From: Pararhizobium sp. A13
Lineage (GTDB): Bacteria; Pseudomonadota; Alphaproteobacteria; Rhizobiales; Rhizobiaceae
Assembly: GCF_040126305.1 (NCBI RefSeq)
Contig: NZ_CP149510.1
Location: 1,685,001 to 1,749,000 of the forward strand
DNA length: 64,000 bases
Direction: 5' to 3'
The notes beneath the pieces are model-generated. The model saw nothing but the letters and a program-made list of their open reading frames with translations, was not told the origin of the DNA and did no database searches. This document shows, in pieces, positions 1 to 10,414 of the stretch; position 1 is the first letter of the stretch; every line of letters begins with the position of its first letter. A program made the position numbers and the translations under genes.

Positions 1-762
1 CCACCAGTTGAGGAAGGGCTTCACCGTCGAGCCGAAGCGGCCGAGAGCCCAGAGCGTCCAGCCGAAGAACACCTCGAAATCACCCCTGTCGATAGCGCGA
101 GCGATGCGACCCGCCACTGCATCGGACGACCATGGCGCGACGCGCCCCATGATCACGGCCGCCTCAGGCGGGCGGTGCTCCAGCTCGCGGGTGAACTGCG
201 GCGTTTCGGTATCCGGCGGGAAACAGACGGAGATTTTTACGCCATGCGGCTTGGCTTCCGAGCGAAGAGCCTCGGCAAAGCCATGCAGGGCGAATTTCGA
301 GGCGGAATAGGCGGCATAGCCGAAGATGCCGATCAGGCCGGCGCCGGAGGAAACCAGCATGATCCGGCCGGCGCGGCGCTGCTTCATGCCGGCATAGACC
401 ACGCGCACCGCATGGATGCTACCGAACAGATTGGTCCGGAGCTGGCGTTCGAAGGCGACCGTCGAGACCAGTTCGAACAGGCCCGGTTCGACGATGCCCG
501 CGCAGGTGATCAGGATGTCGCAGGGCCCGAAGGCTTCCTCGCACCGCGTGATTGCCGCCGCGGTCTGGCCTTCGTCGGCGACATCTGCACTTTCGATGCG
601 GATTGCGTCAGCGTTGCCGCTCTTGGTGAGTTCGGCGTGAACCGCCTCAAGGGCAGGTAGTGTTCGCGCGAGAAGGGATATCCGCGCTCCCTTGGATGCG
701 TAAATCCGGGCTAGTGCCAGACCGATCCCGCTTGAGCCGCCTGTAATGATCACATGAGTCAT
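1..762 (-). CDS. rkpH: RkpH-type short-chain dehydrogenase (3' end outside window)
   Basis: An NAD(P)-dependent short-chain dehydrogenase/reductase. The reverse-strand reading starts MTHVIITGGSSGIGLALA, so the Rossmann glycine motif TGGSSGIG lies at residues 7-14, and the catalytic YSASK motif follows in the middle of the protein. A downstream SVCFPPDTETP stretch resembles 3-ketosphinganine reductases. About 254 residues are visible and the stop codon lies beyond base 1. It follows rkpG and rkpA on the same strand, 55 bp after rkpG, which is the rkpA-rkpG-rkpH order known from the Sinorhizobium rkp-1 capsule region. I infer that it reduces a beta-keto product made by RkpG. The family call is firm; the exact substrate is inference. 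Confidence 0.85.
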   Translation of the reverse strand, partial: MTHVIITGGSSGIGLALARIYASKGARISLLARTLPALEAVHAELTKSGNADAIRIESADVADEGQTAAAITRCEEAFGPCDILITCAGIVEPGLFELVSTVAFERQLRTNLFGSIHAVRVVYAGMKQRRAGRIMLVSSGAGLIGIFGYAAYSASKFALHGFAEALRSEAKPHGVKISVCFPPDTETPQFTRELEHRPPEAAVIMGRVAPWSSDAVAGRIARAIDRGDFEVFFGWTLWALGRFGSTVKPFLNWW

Positions 763-817
763 GCTGCAAGATCGGCCCGATTCATTGAGGTAGCGTGCCT
801 GTTCTGAGCCGCCAAGG

Positions 818-2233
818 CTAGCGGGAGGCGAGCATCTTCATCATCTGCTGGATATCGATCGACGCGAGGCCGAAATTCCGCTCGGTGAGGTCCTTCAGCT
901 TCTCTGCCGTCAGCGCCACTGTCTGGCGGATCTGTTCCTCGGTGTGCTCGCTGGTGATGAAGAACCGCAAGCGCGCCAGGCCCTCCGGCACGGCCGGGTG
1001 AATGATCGGCAGCGCGTTCACGCCGGCGGCGAGGAGATCGTTTGACAGCTGCACTGCGCGCAGCGAATCGCCAACCAGAACCGGCACCACCGAAAAGCCA
1101 CCGCTCAAGCCCGTGTCGAGGCCGGCTTCCTGGGCGAGCTTGAGGAAGAGCGCGCCGTTGTGCTTCAACGCGGCCGCACGCTCCGGTTCCGTTTCCAGAA
1201 TGTCGAGGCTGGCGATCGCCGAGGCGGTCAACACCGGTGCAAGGCCGACACTGTAGACGAAACCGCCCGCTGTTGCCTTGAGGACGGCGGCAAGGGCGCC
1301 GCTGCCAGCAATATAACCGCCGCAGCTCGAGGTGGTCTTGGACAACGTGCCCATCCAGATATCGACTTCACGCGGGTCGACGCCGAAATGTTCGAACGTG
1401 CCCCGGCCGCGGCGCCCGAGAATGCCGAGCGAATGGGCTTCGTCGACCATTAGCCAGAAACCGTATTCCGCCTTCAGCTTCATGATCGCCGGCAGATTGG
1501 CGACGTCGCCGTCCATCGAATAGACGCCTTCAACAATCACCAGAATGTGGCGATAGTCACCGGCAACGGTGCGCAGCACATGCTCGAGGTCACTGGCATC
1601 ATTGTGTTTGAACAGGCGCCGCGTGGCGCCCGACAGCTTGATGCCTGCAAGCGCGCTGTTGTGGATGAACTCGTCGTGGACCACGAGGTCCTTCGGCCCC
1701 ATCAAGCAGCTGATCGCCGCGACATTGGTGAGGTAGCCGCTGACGAAGCAGACCGATGCCTCGACGCCGTAAAAGGCGGCGATACGCTCTTCGAGCTCAG
1801 CATGGACCGGGCGCTCGCCGGCCACGAGGCGGCTCGCCGAAGCGGAGATGCCGAAGGTGTTGATGGCATCGCGCGCCTGAGCGAGCACATGCGGGTGCCG
1901 GTTGAGGCCGAGATAGTCGTAGGACGCAAAGTTGATCAGTTTGCGGCCATCGATCACCGTCGTTGCTCCGGCCGCTGTCTGGTGGGCCCGGTAGAAGGGG
2001 TTGTCGATGCCGAGCTGTTCGCTCGCAACCTGCTGAGTCAGGACCTGCTTGTATTCCGGCAAGTCCTCGAATTTGGTTTGCTTGCGCCTAACTGGCGGAG
2101 GAACGTCGCGCTCGGAGCGAGCCATGCGGTTTTTTTCCGAAGACTGATGCGTGTTGCGCATCCGGTCCAGCAGATTTTCCTTCAGGCTACTGTTCATCTT
2201 CGAAACGCTGTGACGTTCCTCGTCCTTGCTCAT
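818..2233 (-). CDS. rkpG: RkpG, PLP-dependent acyl transferase of the alpha-oxoamine synthase family
   Basis: A 471-residue fold-type I PLP enzyme of the alpha-oxoamine synthase family (relatives: serine palmitoyltransferase, 8-amino-7-oxononanoate synthase). Such enzymes condense an amino acid with an acyl thioester, losing CO2. Visible motifs are the cofactor DEAHSLG (about residues 264-270) and the Schiff-base lysine in GTLSKT (about K299). A charged extension of roughly 65 residues precedes the catalytic core. Its ATG overlaps the rkpA TGA by four bases (2230-2233), so translation is probably coupled. I infer that it takes an acyl chain from the carrier domain at the RkpA C-terminus for a lipid used in K-antigen synthesis. 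Confidence 0.9.
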   Translation of the reverse strand: MSKDEERHSVSKMNSSLKENLLDRMRNTHQSSEKNRMARSERDVPPPVRRKQTKFEDLPEYKQVLTQQVASEQLGIDNPFYRAHQTAAGATTVIDGRKLINFASYDYLGLNRHPHVLAQARDAINTFGISASASRLVAGERPVHAELEERIAAFYGVEASVCFVSGYLTNVAAISCLMGPKDLVVHDEFIHNSALAGIKLSGATRRLFKHNDASDLEHVLRTVAGDYRHILVIVEGVYSMDGDVANLPAIMKLKAEYGFWLMVDEAHSLGILGRRGRGTFEHFGVDPREVDIWMGTLSKTTSSCGGYIAGSGALAAVLKATAGGFVYSVGLAPVLTASAIASLDILETEPERAAALKHNGALFLKLAQEAGLDTGLSGGFSVVPVLVGDSLRAVQLSNDLLAAGVNALPIIHPAVPEGLARLRFFITSEHTEEQIRQTVALTAEKLKDLTERNFGLASIDIQQMMKMLASR

Positions 2234-5200
2234 TGGCTCGCTGCCTTCTCCGTGCCAGTGCCGGTACCGGTGCTGGTGTGACGTTGGGCGAGATCGTTGA
2301 CGATCTTGTTGTCGGCTGGCTCGCGGTCGTCTTCGCTGCCGTGATCGCGCTTGCTGACCTTGTCATAGAGCTTGCGCGCGACGTCGCCGACGGTCGTATT
2401 GTCGGCAACACCGCTCAGCGGCATGTCGAAGCCGGTATTCTGCTGGAAGCTGATCCCGAGTTCCACGGCCATCAGACTGTCGAGGCCGATTTCCTTGAGG
2501 ACCTTGTTGCGGGAGACCGTATCTTTCGAGACGCGAAGGATAGCAGCGATTTCGCCCGCCACCAGATCATAAAGGATGTCTTCGGCTTCCTGCGGCGATT
2601 TGCCTTCGATCATCGCGACGAGATCCATCGTCTGGCCGTCGCTGCCGGCGGAATGCTGGTCGGCGGTCCGCAGGATGACTTCGAACAGGGTATTGCGAAC
2701 AACCGGTAGGTTGCGCGCCGCTGCCCAATCGAGCTCCGAGATCATGGCCACAGCAGCGTCGATCGTGCCCGGATCCGAGCGGATGTAGTTCTCGACCTGA
2801 TCGAGTGCTGCCTGTGCCTTCAGTGCCGTCTTGCCGATGCGTTTGGACAAGAGATCGTTGACGTCGGTGTTCTGAGCCAGATAGCCCTTGTCGGCGATCG
2901 CACCGAAGCCGATCGCAAGGCCCGGCAGACCTTCAAGTCGGCGCGCGCGAGCAAGGCCCTCGAGATAGCCGTTGGCGGCCACGTAATTGCCCTGACCGGG
3001 ATTGCCGACCAGCGTCGTTGCCGATGAGAACATGATGAAATGTTCAAGCGTGTCCGAGCGCGTCAGCTTGTCGAGCACGGCGGCGCCCTTGGCTTTCACG
3101 TCGATGACCGGGCGGTTGCGTTCGCGGTTGAGGTTGTTGATCAAAGCATCGTCCAGCACCATGGCCGCGTGCACGACGCTCTTGAGCGGACCGATCTGCC
3201 GGAGCGTCTTGAGCAGCTTGCCTGCAGCCACCTCGTCCGTGACGTCACAGGCGTGCACGGTCGTTGAAACGCCCTTGTTCTCCCAGCGCTTGATCGTCTC
3301 CAGAGTTTCGATGTCTGCAATGCCACGGCGTGTGGCAAGCGCGATGTTGCGTGCGCCCTTGTTCACCAGCCAGTTTGCGGCTGCAAGACCGAAACCGCCG
3401 ATGCCACCGACGACCAGATGAACGCCGTGGCTATCGACCGACATGCGGCGGGCCGGCCGGCTGGTAACGTCATCGCGTCCGGCAACAGGCGGCAAGACAA
3501 CGATCTTACCGATGTGGCCGGCATTCTGCATCAGACGGAAGGCATTGCCGATCTCGTCGAAACCAAAAGCGCGATAGGGCAGGGGCACGAGCTTGCCCTC
3601 TTCGAACAGCGCACCGATCTCGGTGAAGATGCGCTTCGTCAGCTCCGGGGCATTGACCAGCAACTGGTCGGCGTCGATACCGAAATAGCTGATGTTGCGG
3701 CGGAACGGCCGCAGGCCGATCTTGCTGTCAGCGTAATAATCGCGCTTGCCGAGTTCGAGGAACCGGCCGAATGGCTTCACCAGCGACAGGCTCTGTTCCA
3801 TCGCTTCGGAAAACAGCGAGTTTAGGACCAGGTCCACACCCTCGCCGCCGGTCACGCCGCGAATGTCGTTGACGAAGGCGAGCGATCGGGAATCGAAGAC
3901 ATGATCGGCTCCAAGCATCTTCAGGAAGCGGCGCTTCTCGCGCGTTCCAGCCGTTGCAATCACCTTGGCGCCGGCAAGCTTTGCCACCTGCAATGCCGCC
4001 AGACCAACACCGCCGGCCGCGCCGTGGATGAGGATGGTCTCTCCGGCGCGGATTCGGCCTAGTTCTATCATCGCGTAGTAGGCAGTGAGGAACGCGACCG
4101 GCACGGTTGCGGCGGCTACGGGGCTGACGGTTTCCGGCAGCCTTGCAACCCCCGACCGCGACACGACGGCATGGGTGGAGAAGGCCGCAGGCGCGATCGC
4201 CATCACGGCGTCGCCGACCGAGAGGTCCGTGACACCGCTGCCGATTGCCACGACGTGGCCGGACAATTCCATGCCGATGGTCGCGCCGGCAAAACCGTCT
4301 TCGAGTGCCTCTTCCGGCAGAAGGCCCATGGCCCACATGACATCACGGAAATTCAAGCCCGTGGCGGCAACTTCAACGACGACATCGCCAGGGCCCGCCG
4401 ACGGGATGTCGCACTCTTCCCAGGCGATGCTGCCGACCTGCGAGCTGACGCGCTGGCGGATGGTCGCCGCCTTGAAGGCGCTTGTCCTGCGCAAGGTCTG
4501 ATCGACCGGCCCGGGAACAGCGCGGATCTCCGAAAGAATTCCGGTCGTTCCGTCCAGCAGCCATTCGCGGTTTGCGCCTTCGTCTGCCAGCATCGCGATC
4601 GCCGCGGCAAGCTGGTTGCCGGCGCCGGCCTTGGCGCCGGTGAAATCGAGCGAATGGATATCGAGGAAATCATATTCGTTCTGCAGCACGCGGGCGAATG
4701 CCCACAGGCCGCTGTTGATGCTTGAGCCCGGTGCATCCTCGCTGCGCGAAGCCGCAGTTACCGGCGATCCGCCGGGAGCAGCGATCACCAGACGCGGACG
4801 ATGTCCGGCGGTCGGCTCGGCGTTGGAATAATACTGGCGCAGCGCCTCGGCAAAAGCGCTCAGCGACAGCACCCGGTTTTGCAACACGGAGGAATCCTGG
4901 GTCCGGTCGCCGGCGGTCGCCGACGACAGGTATACTGCACGCACCGGCTTCTCGTTGAGCGCTTCGATCGCTTCCGCGATCTTATCCATGTCGGCCTCGA
5001 TATCGCCCGTCAGTTGAACCGGGACGAGGGGCGCTTCGATCGCATCCTTACCCGTGGGCAGGATGCTGTGAAGGCTTGAAACACTGCCTTCGTGGAGGAC
5101 AAGCACGGGGTTCGCAGCCTCCGTGGCCGATACCTCCGCCACAGGCGCGGCATCGGTAAACTCGCCGCCTTGTGCTTCGAACACAATGATATTGCCATGC

Positions 5201-8200
5201 GACGATTCGTGGTCGTCGATCGAGATATTGCGCAGTCCGAGATCGCTCAGGCATTTCTGCCATTGCGTCACCGTTGGCAGCTTGCCGATCGGGAATTCGA
5301 CCGCCTGACTGCGCGCGAACCAGCCTTCAATCAATCCGAAAGCAAAATCGCTGAATACCGTCGGTGCATTGGTCGCGGCGACGAGCGCGCCATTTTCCTG
5401 GAGGCAGGCACGCATCGCATTGCGGATCGCGACGTCTTCATCGACTAGGGTGAAAAACGTATCCGAGGCACTGACGACGAGATCGAAAGCGGGAAGCGTC
5501 GCGAAAGCGTCCTTCTTCAGGACACGCACATGCGCGTCGTCCTCAAAGGCGATTTCGAGATTTCGCTGCGCATTTTCGCGCGGTTCGACGACAATCAGCG
5601 AAGCGTTGTACTTGGCAACCAGCGTGGCGAGCCGGCGGGTGAAGCCGGCCGACACCGTACCTGCCTCGACGATCCGCAGATCACCTTTGCCGTTCGCCAG
5701 CGCCTTTTCGACTGCGGAAAGGACCAGACCCATTCTTTGACGCGTTGACTCGGAATGAACTGTCTGATGGTCGAGCGTCGCATCGCTGATGAAGCCTTGC
5801 GGCTTGGCCGCGGCATCGGCCTCGTTGCCCGATATTTCGGAGGCAAACAGGTTGTCGATGCGATCCAATGCTTCGGCATAGGCGTTGTTGATCAAAACGG
5901 CTTCGACAGCGCGTTCCGAGCGTTCGCTGTAGAGTTCCTTCAGGATGTCGCCGACCGGGGGCAGTGAGAACTCGGGCGAGATATTCCAGCTGCCGCCCTT
6001 ATGCTTGCACAGGCCTGCATCTTCGAGAACATAGAGACAGTTGGCCAGGAAACACCGGAAGGCAAAATCGCCGGGCAGCGACCGTGTGTCGATCCTTGCG
6101 GTTCCCTTGCCGAGCCTGAGCGCGATTTCGTGGCAGGCCCGATAGATCGCGGCGTTGAAGAGCAGCGTCGTGTTGTCGATGCCGGTATCATCGGTGGCAG
6201 CGATCAATGGAAGAGGCAGGGCCTTTCGCGGGGCTGCTGCGAGCGGAGCGGCACGGTCTGAAGGCACCGCCTCATAGTGGAAGGACAGCATGTCCAGCGT
6301 CTTGTGCTGCCGCAGATAGGTCCGGCGGAAACGGCAGTCGTCGAAAGCGGCGATGATTTCGCCGCCCTTGCCGAAGAAACGGAACTTCGCCTTGATCGAG
6401 TTGGCGCTGATGCGCTCGATCTCGACCAGCGCACGTTTGACGGTCAGGCCCGAATTGGTGACGCGCACCGACCCGAAGCGCACCGGAATATAGGGCGCGC
6501 CGCCGGCCTCGCCGGTAAAGCGGTCGAAGAGCGCAACCAGGCCATGGAAGGTCGCATCGATGGAGATCGGGTTGAGGCTGTAGGAAACGAAGGGGTGGCC
6601 TGCTTCCTCCGGATCCTTCAATTCGACATCGATCAGCCGGTCGCCATAGGAGACGGCCCGCGCCATCAGTTGGAACCGCGGACCATAGTCGAGGCCGAAC
6701 TGGCGCGCGGTTTCATAGGCCTTGGCAGGCGTTACGGTCGCGGTTTTCTCAAGGCCGGCGAACAGGTTTCCGGAGGCTGGCTCATCCGCCGGAATGGGCT
6801 TGCGGCTGCGCGCCACGGCGTGCACGGCCCAATCGTCCTCAGACAGCCGCTCGCGCGAACGGATCTCGATATCCCCGGTCTCGGGCGAGAGGATGGTCGA
6901 TAGTTCCATCATCCGGTTGTCGGCAAGTTCCAGTGGCCGGACAATTTCCAAATTGGTGATGTCGACGTCCGGCGTGCCGTAATACAGCTGCGCGGCGGAA
7001 ACGGCGATTTCGATGAAGCCGCTGCCTGGCAGGATGGCCTTGCCATCGACGACGTGTTCCGCAAGATCCGGAAACAGATGCGCGTCGATATGGTTCTTCC
7101 AGCTGCCGCTGTTCGGATCGGCGCGCCAGCCAGCCAAAGTGTAAGGGGTCTTGGATCCACGGCCGAACAGATCCGTTGAATCGCTGGTTGTTGCCGGACG
7201 CAGTTCTGTCAGCTCGAACGGCAGGTTCGGCAGACGGACGAAGGCGTTGCGCTTGCCGAACAGGCGGGTTTCATCAAAGGCGGCACCGTGTGCGATGGCA
7301 CGCGCCATGGCGCGCGAGATCGGGTCCCGACCCTTTTCGCCAGGGTCGCGCAGCAGGGTTGGCACGACCATGCCCGGGGCGGAGGACTGCTTCACCGTTT
7401 CCTTCAGATAGGACGACAGGATCGGGCGGGGCGAGATTTCGATGAACAGGCTGCAGCCGAGTTCGATGGCGGCTTCCGTTGCCGCCTGGAAACGGACCGG
7501 TTCACGGACGTTTTTCCACCAGTAATCGGGGTCAAGCTGCGTGCCATCCAACCGGTCGCCGGTGACGGTGGAGAGATAGGCGAGTTCCGACTTGCGCGGT
7601 GCGATGTCCGGAATGTCGGAAAGGAACGCCTTCTTCGCCTGATCGATAATCGGGTGGTGGAAAGGATAGTTGATGTCGAGAATCTGGACCGGAATCTTGG
7701 CTTTGCGCGCTGCGTCGCGGAAGGCAGAGACTTCGTGCGCCGGGCCGGAGATCGTCACAGAGTTATGGGCGTTGACCGCAGCAACGCAAACATGTTCGAG
7801 GCCGCGCGCCTTGGCGAAGGCGTTTGCGGCCTCTTCACTAAGCATTGCCGCCGCCATGGTTCCCTGACCGGCAAGTAGATCCTGGTGCAGCGACCGCTTG
7901 GCAACGATCGAAACCGCATCAACGAGCGAAAGGGCGCCGGCCGCATAGGCCGCGGCGATTTCGCCGACCGAATGGCCGAAAACAGCCGTGGGCTTGATGC
8001 CCATGGCGACCAGCGAGTCCGACAGAGCTGCCTGAACGGCAAACAGCAGCGGCTGGGCAACCTTGGTGTCGGAGAGCTTCCCATCCAGATCCGGATCGGT
8101 GAGCAGGTCGGTCAGCACGATATCCGAGTGGAACTTGAACAATGCGCTGACGGAGGTGAAACACTGCCGGAAGTGCAGGTTCTCGCGGAATGCCTCGACA

Positions 8201-9819
8201 CCCATGCCTGCCCATTGCGAACCGTTGCCGGAGAAAACGAAGGCAACCTTCGCATCCTTCGTCACTGCTTCGCCGGTTTCGCCGATGTCGGACGCAGGCT
8301 TTTCGAGATGGCTGGCGATGGCGCGGACAATGTCTTCCGGATGATCGCTGCGTGCGGCAAAACGGTAGCGCATCTGCGTGCGGTTGGCCCCCGACGCAGC
8401 GACGATGGAGCGAACTTCCTCCTGAGAGGCCTTGGCGAAGGTCGATTTGTACGACTTCAGCAGCTCTTCCAGGCTGTTGACGGTATGGGCGCTCGCCATG
8501 AACACATGGCCGGTGGCGTTGTTGCGGTTGCGCTCGTCCTGAACCGGATCCGGGTCGCTGATGACGACATGGGCGTTGGCGCCGCCGAAGCCGAAGGAAT
8601 TGATGCCGGCGAGGCGGGCGCGCTTGCCGCGGAGCAGTTCGATCGGGTTCGCAGTGACGCGAACGTTCAGCCCATCGAAGTCGATATTGTCGTTCGGCGT
8701 CTCGAAATGCAGCGAGGCGGGCAGATAATTGTTCTCGAGTGCCATGACGGCCTTGAGCATACCGAACAGGCCGGAGGCGGGCTCGGTATGGCCGATATTC
8801 GACTTGATGGAGCCGATCGGAACCGGCGCACGGCGATTGGCGCCGATCACAGTGCCGATCGACCAGACTTCGGATGGATCGCCCACCTTGGTGCCGGTGC
8901 CATGGCCTTCGACGAAGGCGACCTGATTGGCATCGATATTGTTGCCCTCGTAGATCGAGCGCAACAGGTTGGCCTGGGCTTCGCGAGATGGCAGCGAAAT
9001 GCCGTTGGTGCGGCCGGCGGAATTCACGCCGGTGGCGACGATCTTCGCGTAGCTGCGGTCCTTTTCCTGACGCGCTCTGTCTGAGCGGCGCAGGATGAAG
9101 ACGACGCCGCCTTCGGCACGCACATAACCGGCGCCGTCATTGTCATAGGCGCGGCACAGGCCCTCGGGCGACAGCATGCGCGCCTGGGCAAAGCCGACGA
9201 ACGGAAGCGGGTGCGCCAGAATATTGACACCGCCAACGATCGCCGTGTCGATTTCACCCATATTCAGCGCCCGCATCGCCTGGTCAAGCGCGACCAGCGA
9301 TGAGGAGCAGGCGGTATCGACCGTCATGCTCGGGCCGCTGAGGCCGAAGATATGGGAAATGCGATTGGAAACGATCGAAAGCGTGTTTCCGGTCATGAAA
9401 TAAGGTCCGGCTGCGGCCGGATCCTCGACGGTCAGGTTGGCATGGTCGAGGCTGGAGGCGCCGATATAGACGCCGACATTCTCGCCGTGCAGCGACGGAA
9501 TCGCGATATTGGCATCTTCCAGAGCGCGCCAGGCGAGCTGCAACAGAACGCGCTGCTGCGGGTCCATATACATGGCCTCGCGCTGCGACATGCCGAAGGC
9601 AGCCGGATCGAAATCATAGATGCTGTCGAGCACGCCGGCCGCAAAGGAATAGGTCTTGCCCTGGTTGCCAATGACCGGATGCCAGAAGCGAGCAAGATCC
9701 CATCGGTCCGACGGTATGCGTGTGACGGTGCACTTCCCCTGGCGCAAAATTCGAAACAACGCCTGTGGCGAATCGGCCCCGGGGGCGAGACATGCACGCC
9801 CTATGATTTCAACTGTCAT
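2230..9819 (-). CDS. rkpA: RkpA, type I polyketide/fatty-acid synthase
   Basis: A 2529-residue modular synthase. Domains in order: ketosynthase with Cys in VDTACSSS (C171), His in EGHGTGT (H306) and NIGHTE (H344); acyltransferase with GHSVGE (S617); dehydratase with HVVDGKAILP (H922); a central methyltransferase-like segment (about 1360-1600) with a weak SAM motif; enoyl reductase with a HGAAGGVGLAAL nucleotide site; ketoreductase with VVGGIGGFG; and an acyl carrier domain with the phosphopantetheine serine in GLDSL (about S2448). All reductive steps are present, so a fully reduced acyl chain is expected. The C-terminus ends in a low-complexity TSTGTGTGT tail. Length and gene order match Sinorhizobium RkpA, needed for K-antigen production. 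It appears to be the first gene of the rkpAGH unit. Confidence 0.93.
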   Translation of the reverse strand: MTVEIIGRACLAPGADSPQALFRILRQGKCTVTRIPSDRWDLARFWHPVIGNQGKTYSFAAGVLDSIYDFDPAAFGMSQREAMYMDPQQRVLLQLAWRALEDANIAIPSLHGENVGVYIGASSLDHANLTVEDPAAAGPYFMTGNTLSIVSNRISHIFGLSGPSMTVDTACSSSLVALDQAMRALNMGEIDTAIVGGVNILAHPLPFVGFAQARMLSPEGLCRAYDNDGAGYVRAEGGVVFILRRSDRARQEKDRSYAKIVATGVNSAGRTNGISLPSREAQANLLRSIYEGNNIDANQVAFVEGHGTGTKVGDPSEVWSIGTVIGANRRAPVPIGSIKSNIGHTEPASGLFGMLKAVMALENNYLPASLHFETPNDNIDFDGLNVRVTANPIELLRGKRARLAGINSFGFGGANAHVVISDPDPVQDERNRNNATGHVFMASAHTVNSLEELLKSYKSTFAKASQEEVRSIVAASGANRTQMRYRFAARSDHPEDIVRAIASHLEKPASDIGETGEAVTKDAKVAFVFSGNGSQWAGMGVEAFRENLHFRQCFTSVSALFKFHSDIVLTDLLTDPDLDGKLSDTKVAQPLLFAVQAALSDSLVAMGIKPTAVFGHSVGEIAAAYAAGALSLVDAVSIVAKRSLHQDLLAGQGTMAAAMLSEEAANAFAKARGLEHVCVAAVNAHNSVTISGPAHEVSAFRDAARKAKIPVQILDINYPFHHPIIDQAKKAFLSDIPDIAPRKSELAYLSTVTGDRLDGTQLDPDYWWKNVREPVRFQAATEAAIELGCSLFIEISPRPILSSYLKETVKQSSAPGMVVPTLLRDPGEKGRDPISRAMARAIAHGAAFDETRLFGKRNAFVRLPNLPFELTELRPATTSDSTDLFGRGSKTPYTLAGWRADPNSGSWKNHIDAHLFPDLAEHVVDGKAILPGSGFIEIAVSAAQLYYGTPDVDITNLEIVRPLELADNRMMELSTILSPETGDIEIRSRERLSEDDWAVHAVARSRKPIPADEPASGNLFAGLEKTATVTPAKAYETARQFGLDYGPRFQLMARAVSYGDRLIDVELKDPEEAGHPFVSYSLNPISIDATFHGLVALFDRFTGEAGGAPYIPVRFGSVRVTNSGLTVKRALVEIERISANSIKAKFRFFGKGGEIIAAFDDCRFRRTYLRQHKTLDMLSFHYEAVPSDRAAPLAAAPRKALPLPLIAATDDTGIDNTTLLFNAAIYRACHEIALRLGKGTARIDTRSLPGDFAFRCFLANCLYVLEDAGLCKHKGGSWNISPEFSLPPVGDILKELYSERSERAVEAVLINNAYAEALDRIDNLFASEISGNEADAAAKPQGFISDATLDHQTVHSESTRQRMGLVLSAVEKALANGKGDLRIVEAGTVSAGFTRRLATLVAKYNASLIVVEPRENAQRNLEIAFEDDAHVRVLKKDAFATLPAFDLVVSASDTFFTLVDEDVAIRNAMRACLQENGALVAATNAPTVFSDFAFGLIEGWFARSQAVEFPIGKLPTVTQWQKCLSDLGLRNISIDDHESSHGNIIVFEAQGGEFTDAAPVAEVSATEAANPVLVLHEGSVSSLHSILPTGKDAIEAPLVPVQLTGDIEADMDKIAEAIEALNEKPVRAVYLSSATAGDRTQDSSVLQNRVLSLSAFAEALRQYYSNAEPTAGHRPRLVIAAPGGSPVTAASRSEDAPGSSINSGLWAFARVLQNEYDFLDIHSLDFTGAKAGAGNQLAAAIAMLADEGANREWLLDGTTGILSEIRAVPGPVDQTLRRTSAFKAATIRQRVSSQVGSIAWEECDIPSAGPGDVVVEVAATGLNFRDVMWAMGLLPEEALEDGFAGATIGMELSGHVVAIGSGVTDLSVGDAVMAIAPAAFSTHAVVSRSGVARLPETVSPVAAATVPVAFLTAYYAMIELGRIRAGETILIHGAAGGVGLAALQVAKLAGAKVIATAGTREKRRFLKMLGADHVFDSRSLAFVNDIRGVTGGEGVDLVLNSLFSEAMEQSLSLVKPFGRFLELGKRDYYADSKIGLRPFRRNISYFGIDADQLLVNAPELTKRIFTEIGALFEEGKLVPLPYRAFGFDEIGNAFRLMQNAGHIGKIVVLPPVAGRDDVTSRPARRMSVDSHGVHLVVGGIGGFGLAAANWLVNKGARNIALATRRGIADIETLETIKRWENKGVSTTVHACDVTDEVAAGKLLKTLRQIGPLKSVVHAAMVLDDALINNLNRERNRPVIDVKAKGAAVLDKLTRSDTLEHFIMFSSATTLVGNPGQGNYVAANGYLEGLARARRLEGLPGLAIGFGAIADKGYLAQNTDVNDLLSKRIGKTALKAQAALDQVENYIRSDPGTIDAAVAMISELDWAAARNLPVVRNTLFEVILRTADQHSAGSDGQTMDLVAMIEGKSPQEAEDILYDLVAGEIAAILRVSKDTVSRNKVLKEIGLDSLMAVELGISFQQNTGFDMPLSGVADNTTVGDVARKLYDKVSKRDHGSEDDREPADNKIVNDLAQRHTSTGTGTGTEKAASQ

Positions 9820-10133
9820 ATTTTATCGAACGCTCTAAACTGCTGAGTTATCCTGCTGATTGCATCTAAAACGCGAAAAAGCAATCGGAACCTCTTCTCC
9901 CGACCCCGTCGGATCGACCCCTCTTCACTTCGAAGTCAGCTACATTAGTGTCCTTTTAACCCATGTTCTCCAGCTTTCAACCCCGTTATGCGAACATACA
10001 TTCGCTCCACAACACTTATGGAATCACACCGTAACCGTTGTGGAGAAGCTGGAGTTGGGCCAGGGGAAAACGCAAACGCGACAGGCACCTCCCTTGGCGC
10101 GGCCGACCCAAGCATTTTGAAGAGCGTCCTCGT
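9820..10133. other. intergenic region upstream of rkpA
   Basis: This 314 bp stretch lies between the rkpA start and the end of the small lipoprotein gene. It is richer in A/T near rkpA and should hold the rkpA promoter. I could not identify a convincing -35/-10 or -24/-12 pair, and I see no RNA gene or believable reading frame in it. Confidence 0.4.
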
Positions 10134-10391
10134 TTAATCAAAAACAACATCGCTCTTGGTATGGCGCCGGATAAGTTTCAGCGATCTGTCGGGCTGAATG
10201 ACATAGGTCTCGTAGGCGATGCCGCTACCATAGCGGAATGAATTGTGCACGACGCTGCCGATCGGTGATTTCATCAGCTTGGTGCGGGGCTGGCCGCCAT
10301 AGGTGATGCTGCCGGGCACCGGCTCGACCTCCGGCGTGGTGCAGGAGGCAAGCACGAGGGCGACGGCACTCAGGACGATGAGAGATTTCAT
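10134..10391 (-). CDS. small putative outer-membrane lipoprotein
   Basis: An 85-residue protein beginning MKSLIVLSAVALVLASC. This is a typical lipoprotein signal with a lipobox (VLASC) and the lipidated cysteine at residue 17. The mature part of about 69 residues is polar and has no domain I recognise. It is transcribed toward rkpA and ends 314 bp upstream of it. Its role is unknown; only the sorting signal is clear. Confidence 0.7.
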   Translation of the reverse strand: MKSLIVLSAVALVLASCTTPEVEPVPGSITYGGQPRTKLMKSPIGSVVHNSFRYGSGIAYETYVIQPDRSLKLIRRHTKSDVVFD

Positions 10392-10414
10392 TGCGGCCTA
10401 CTCCGTAACGACGC

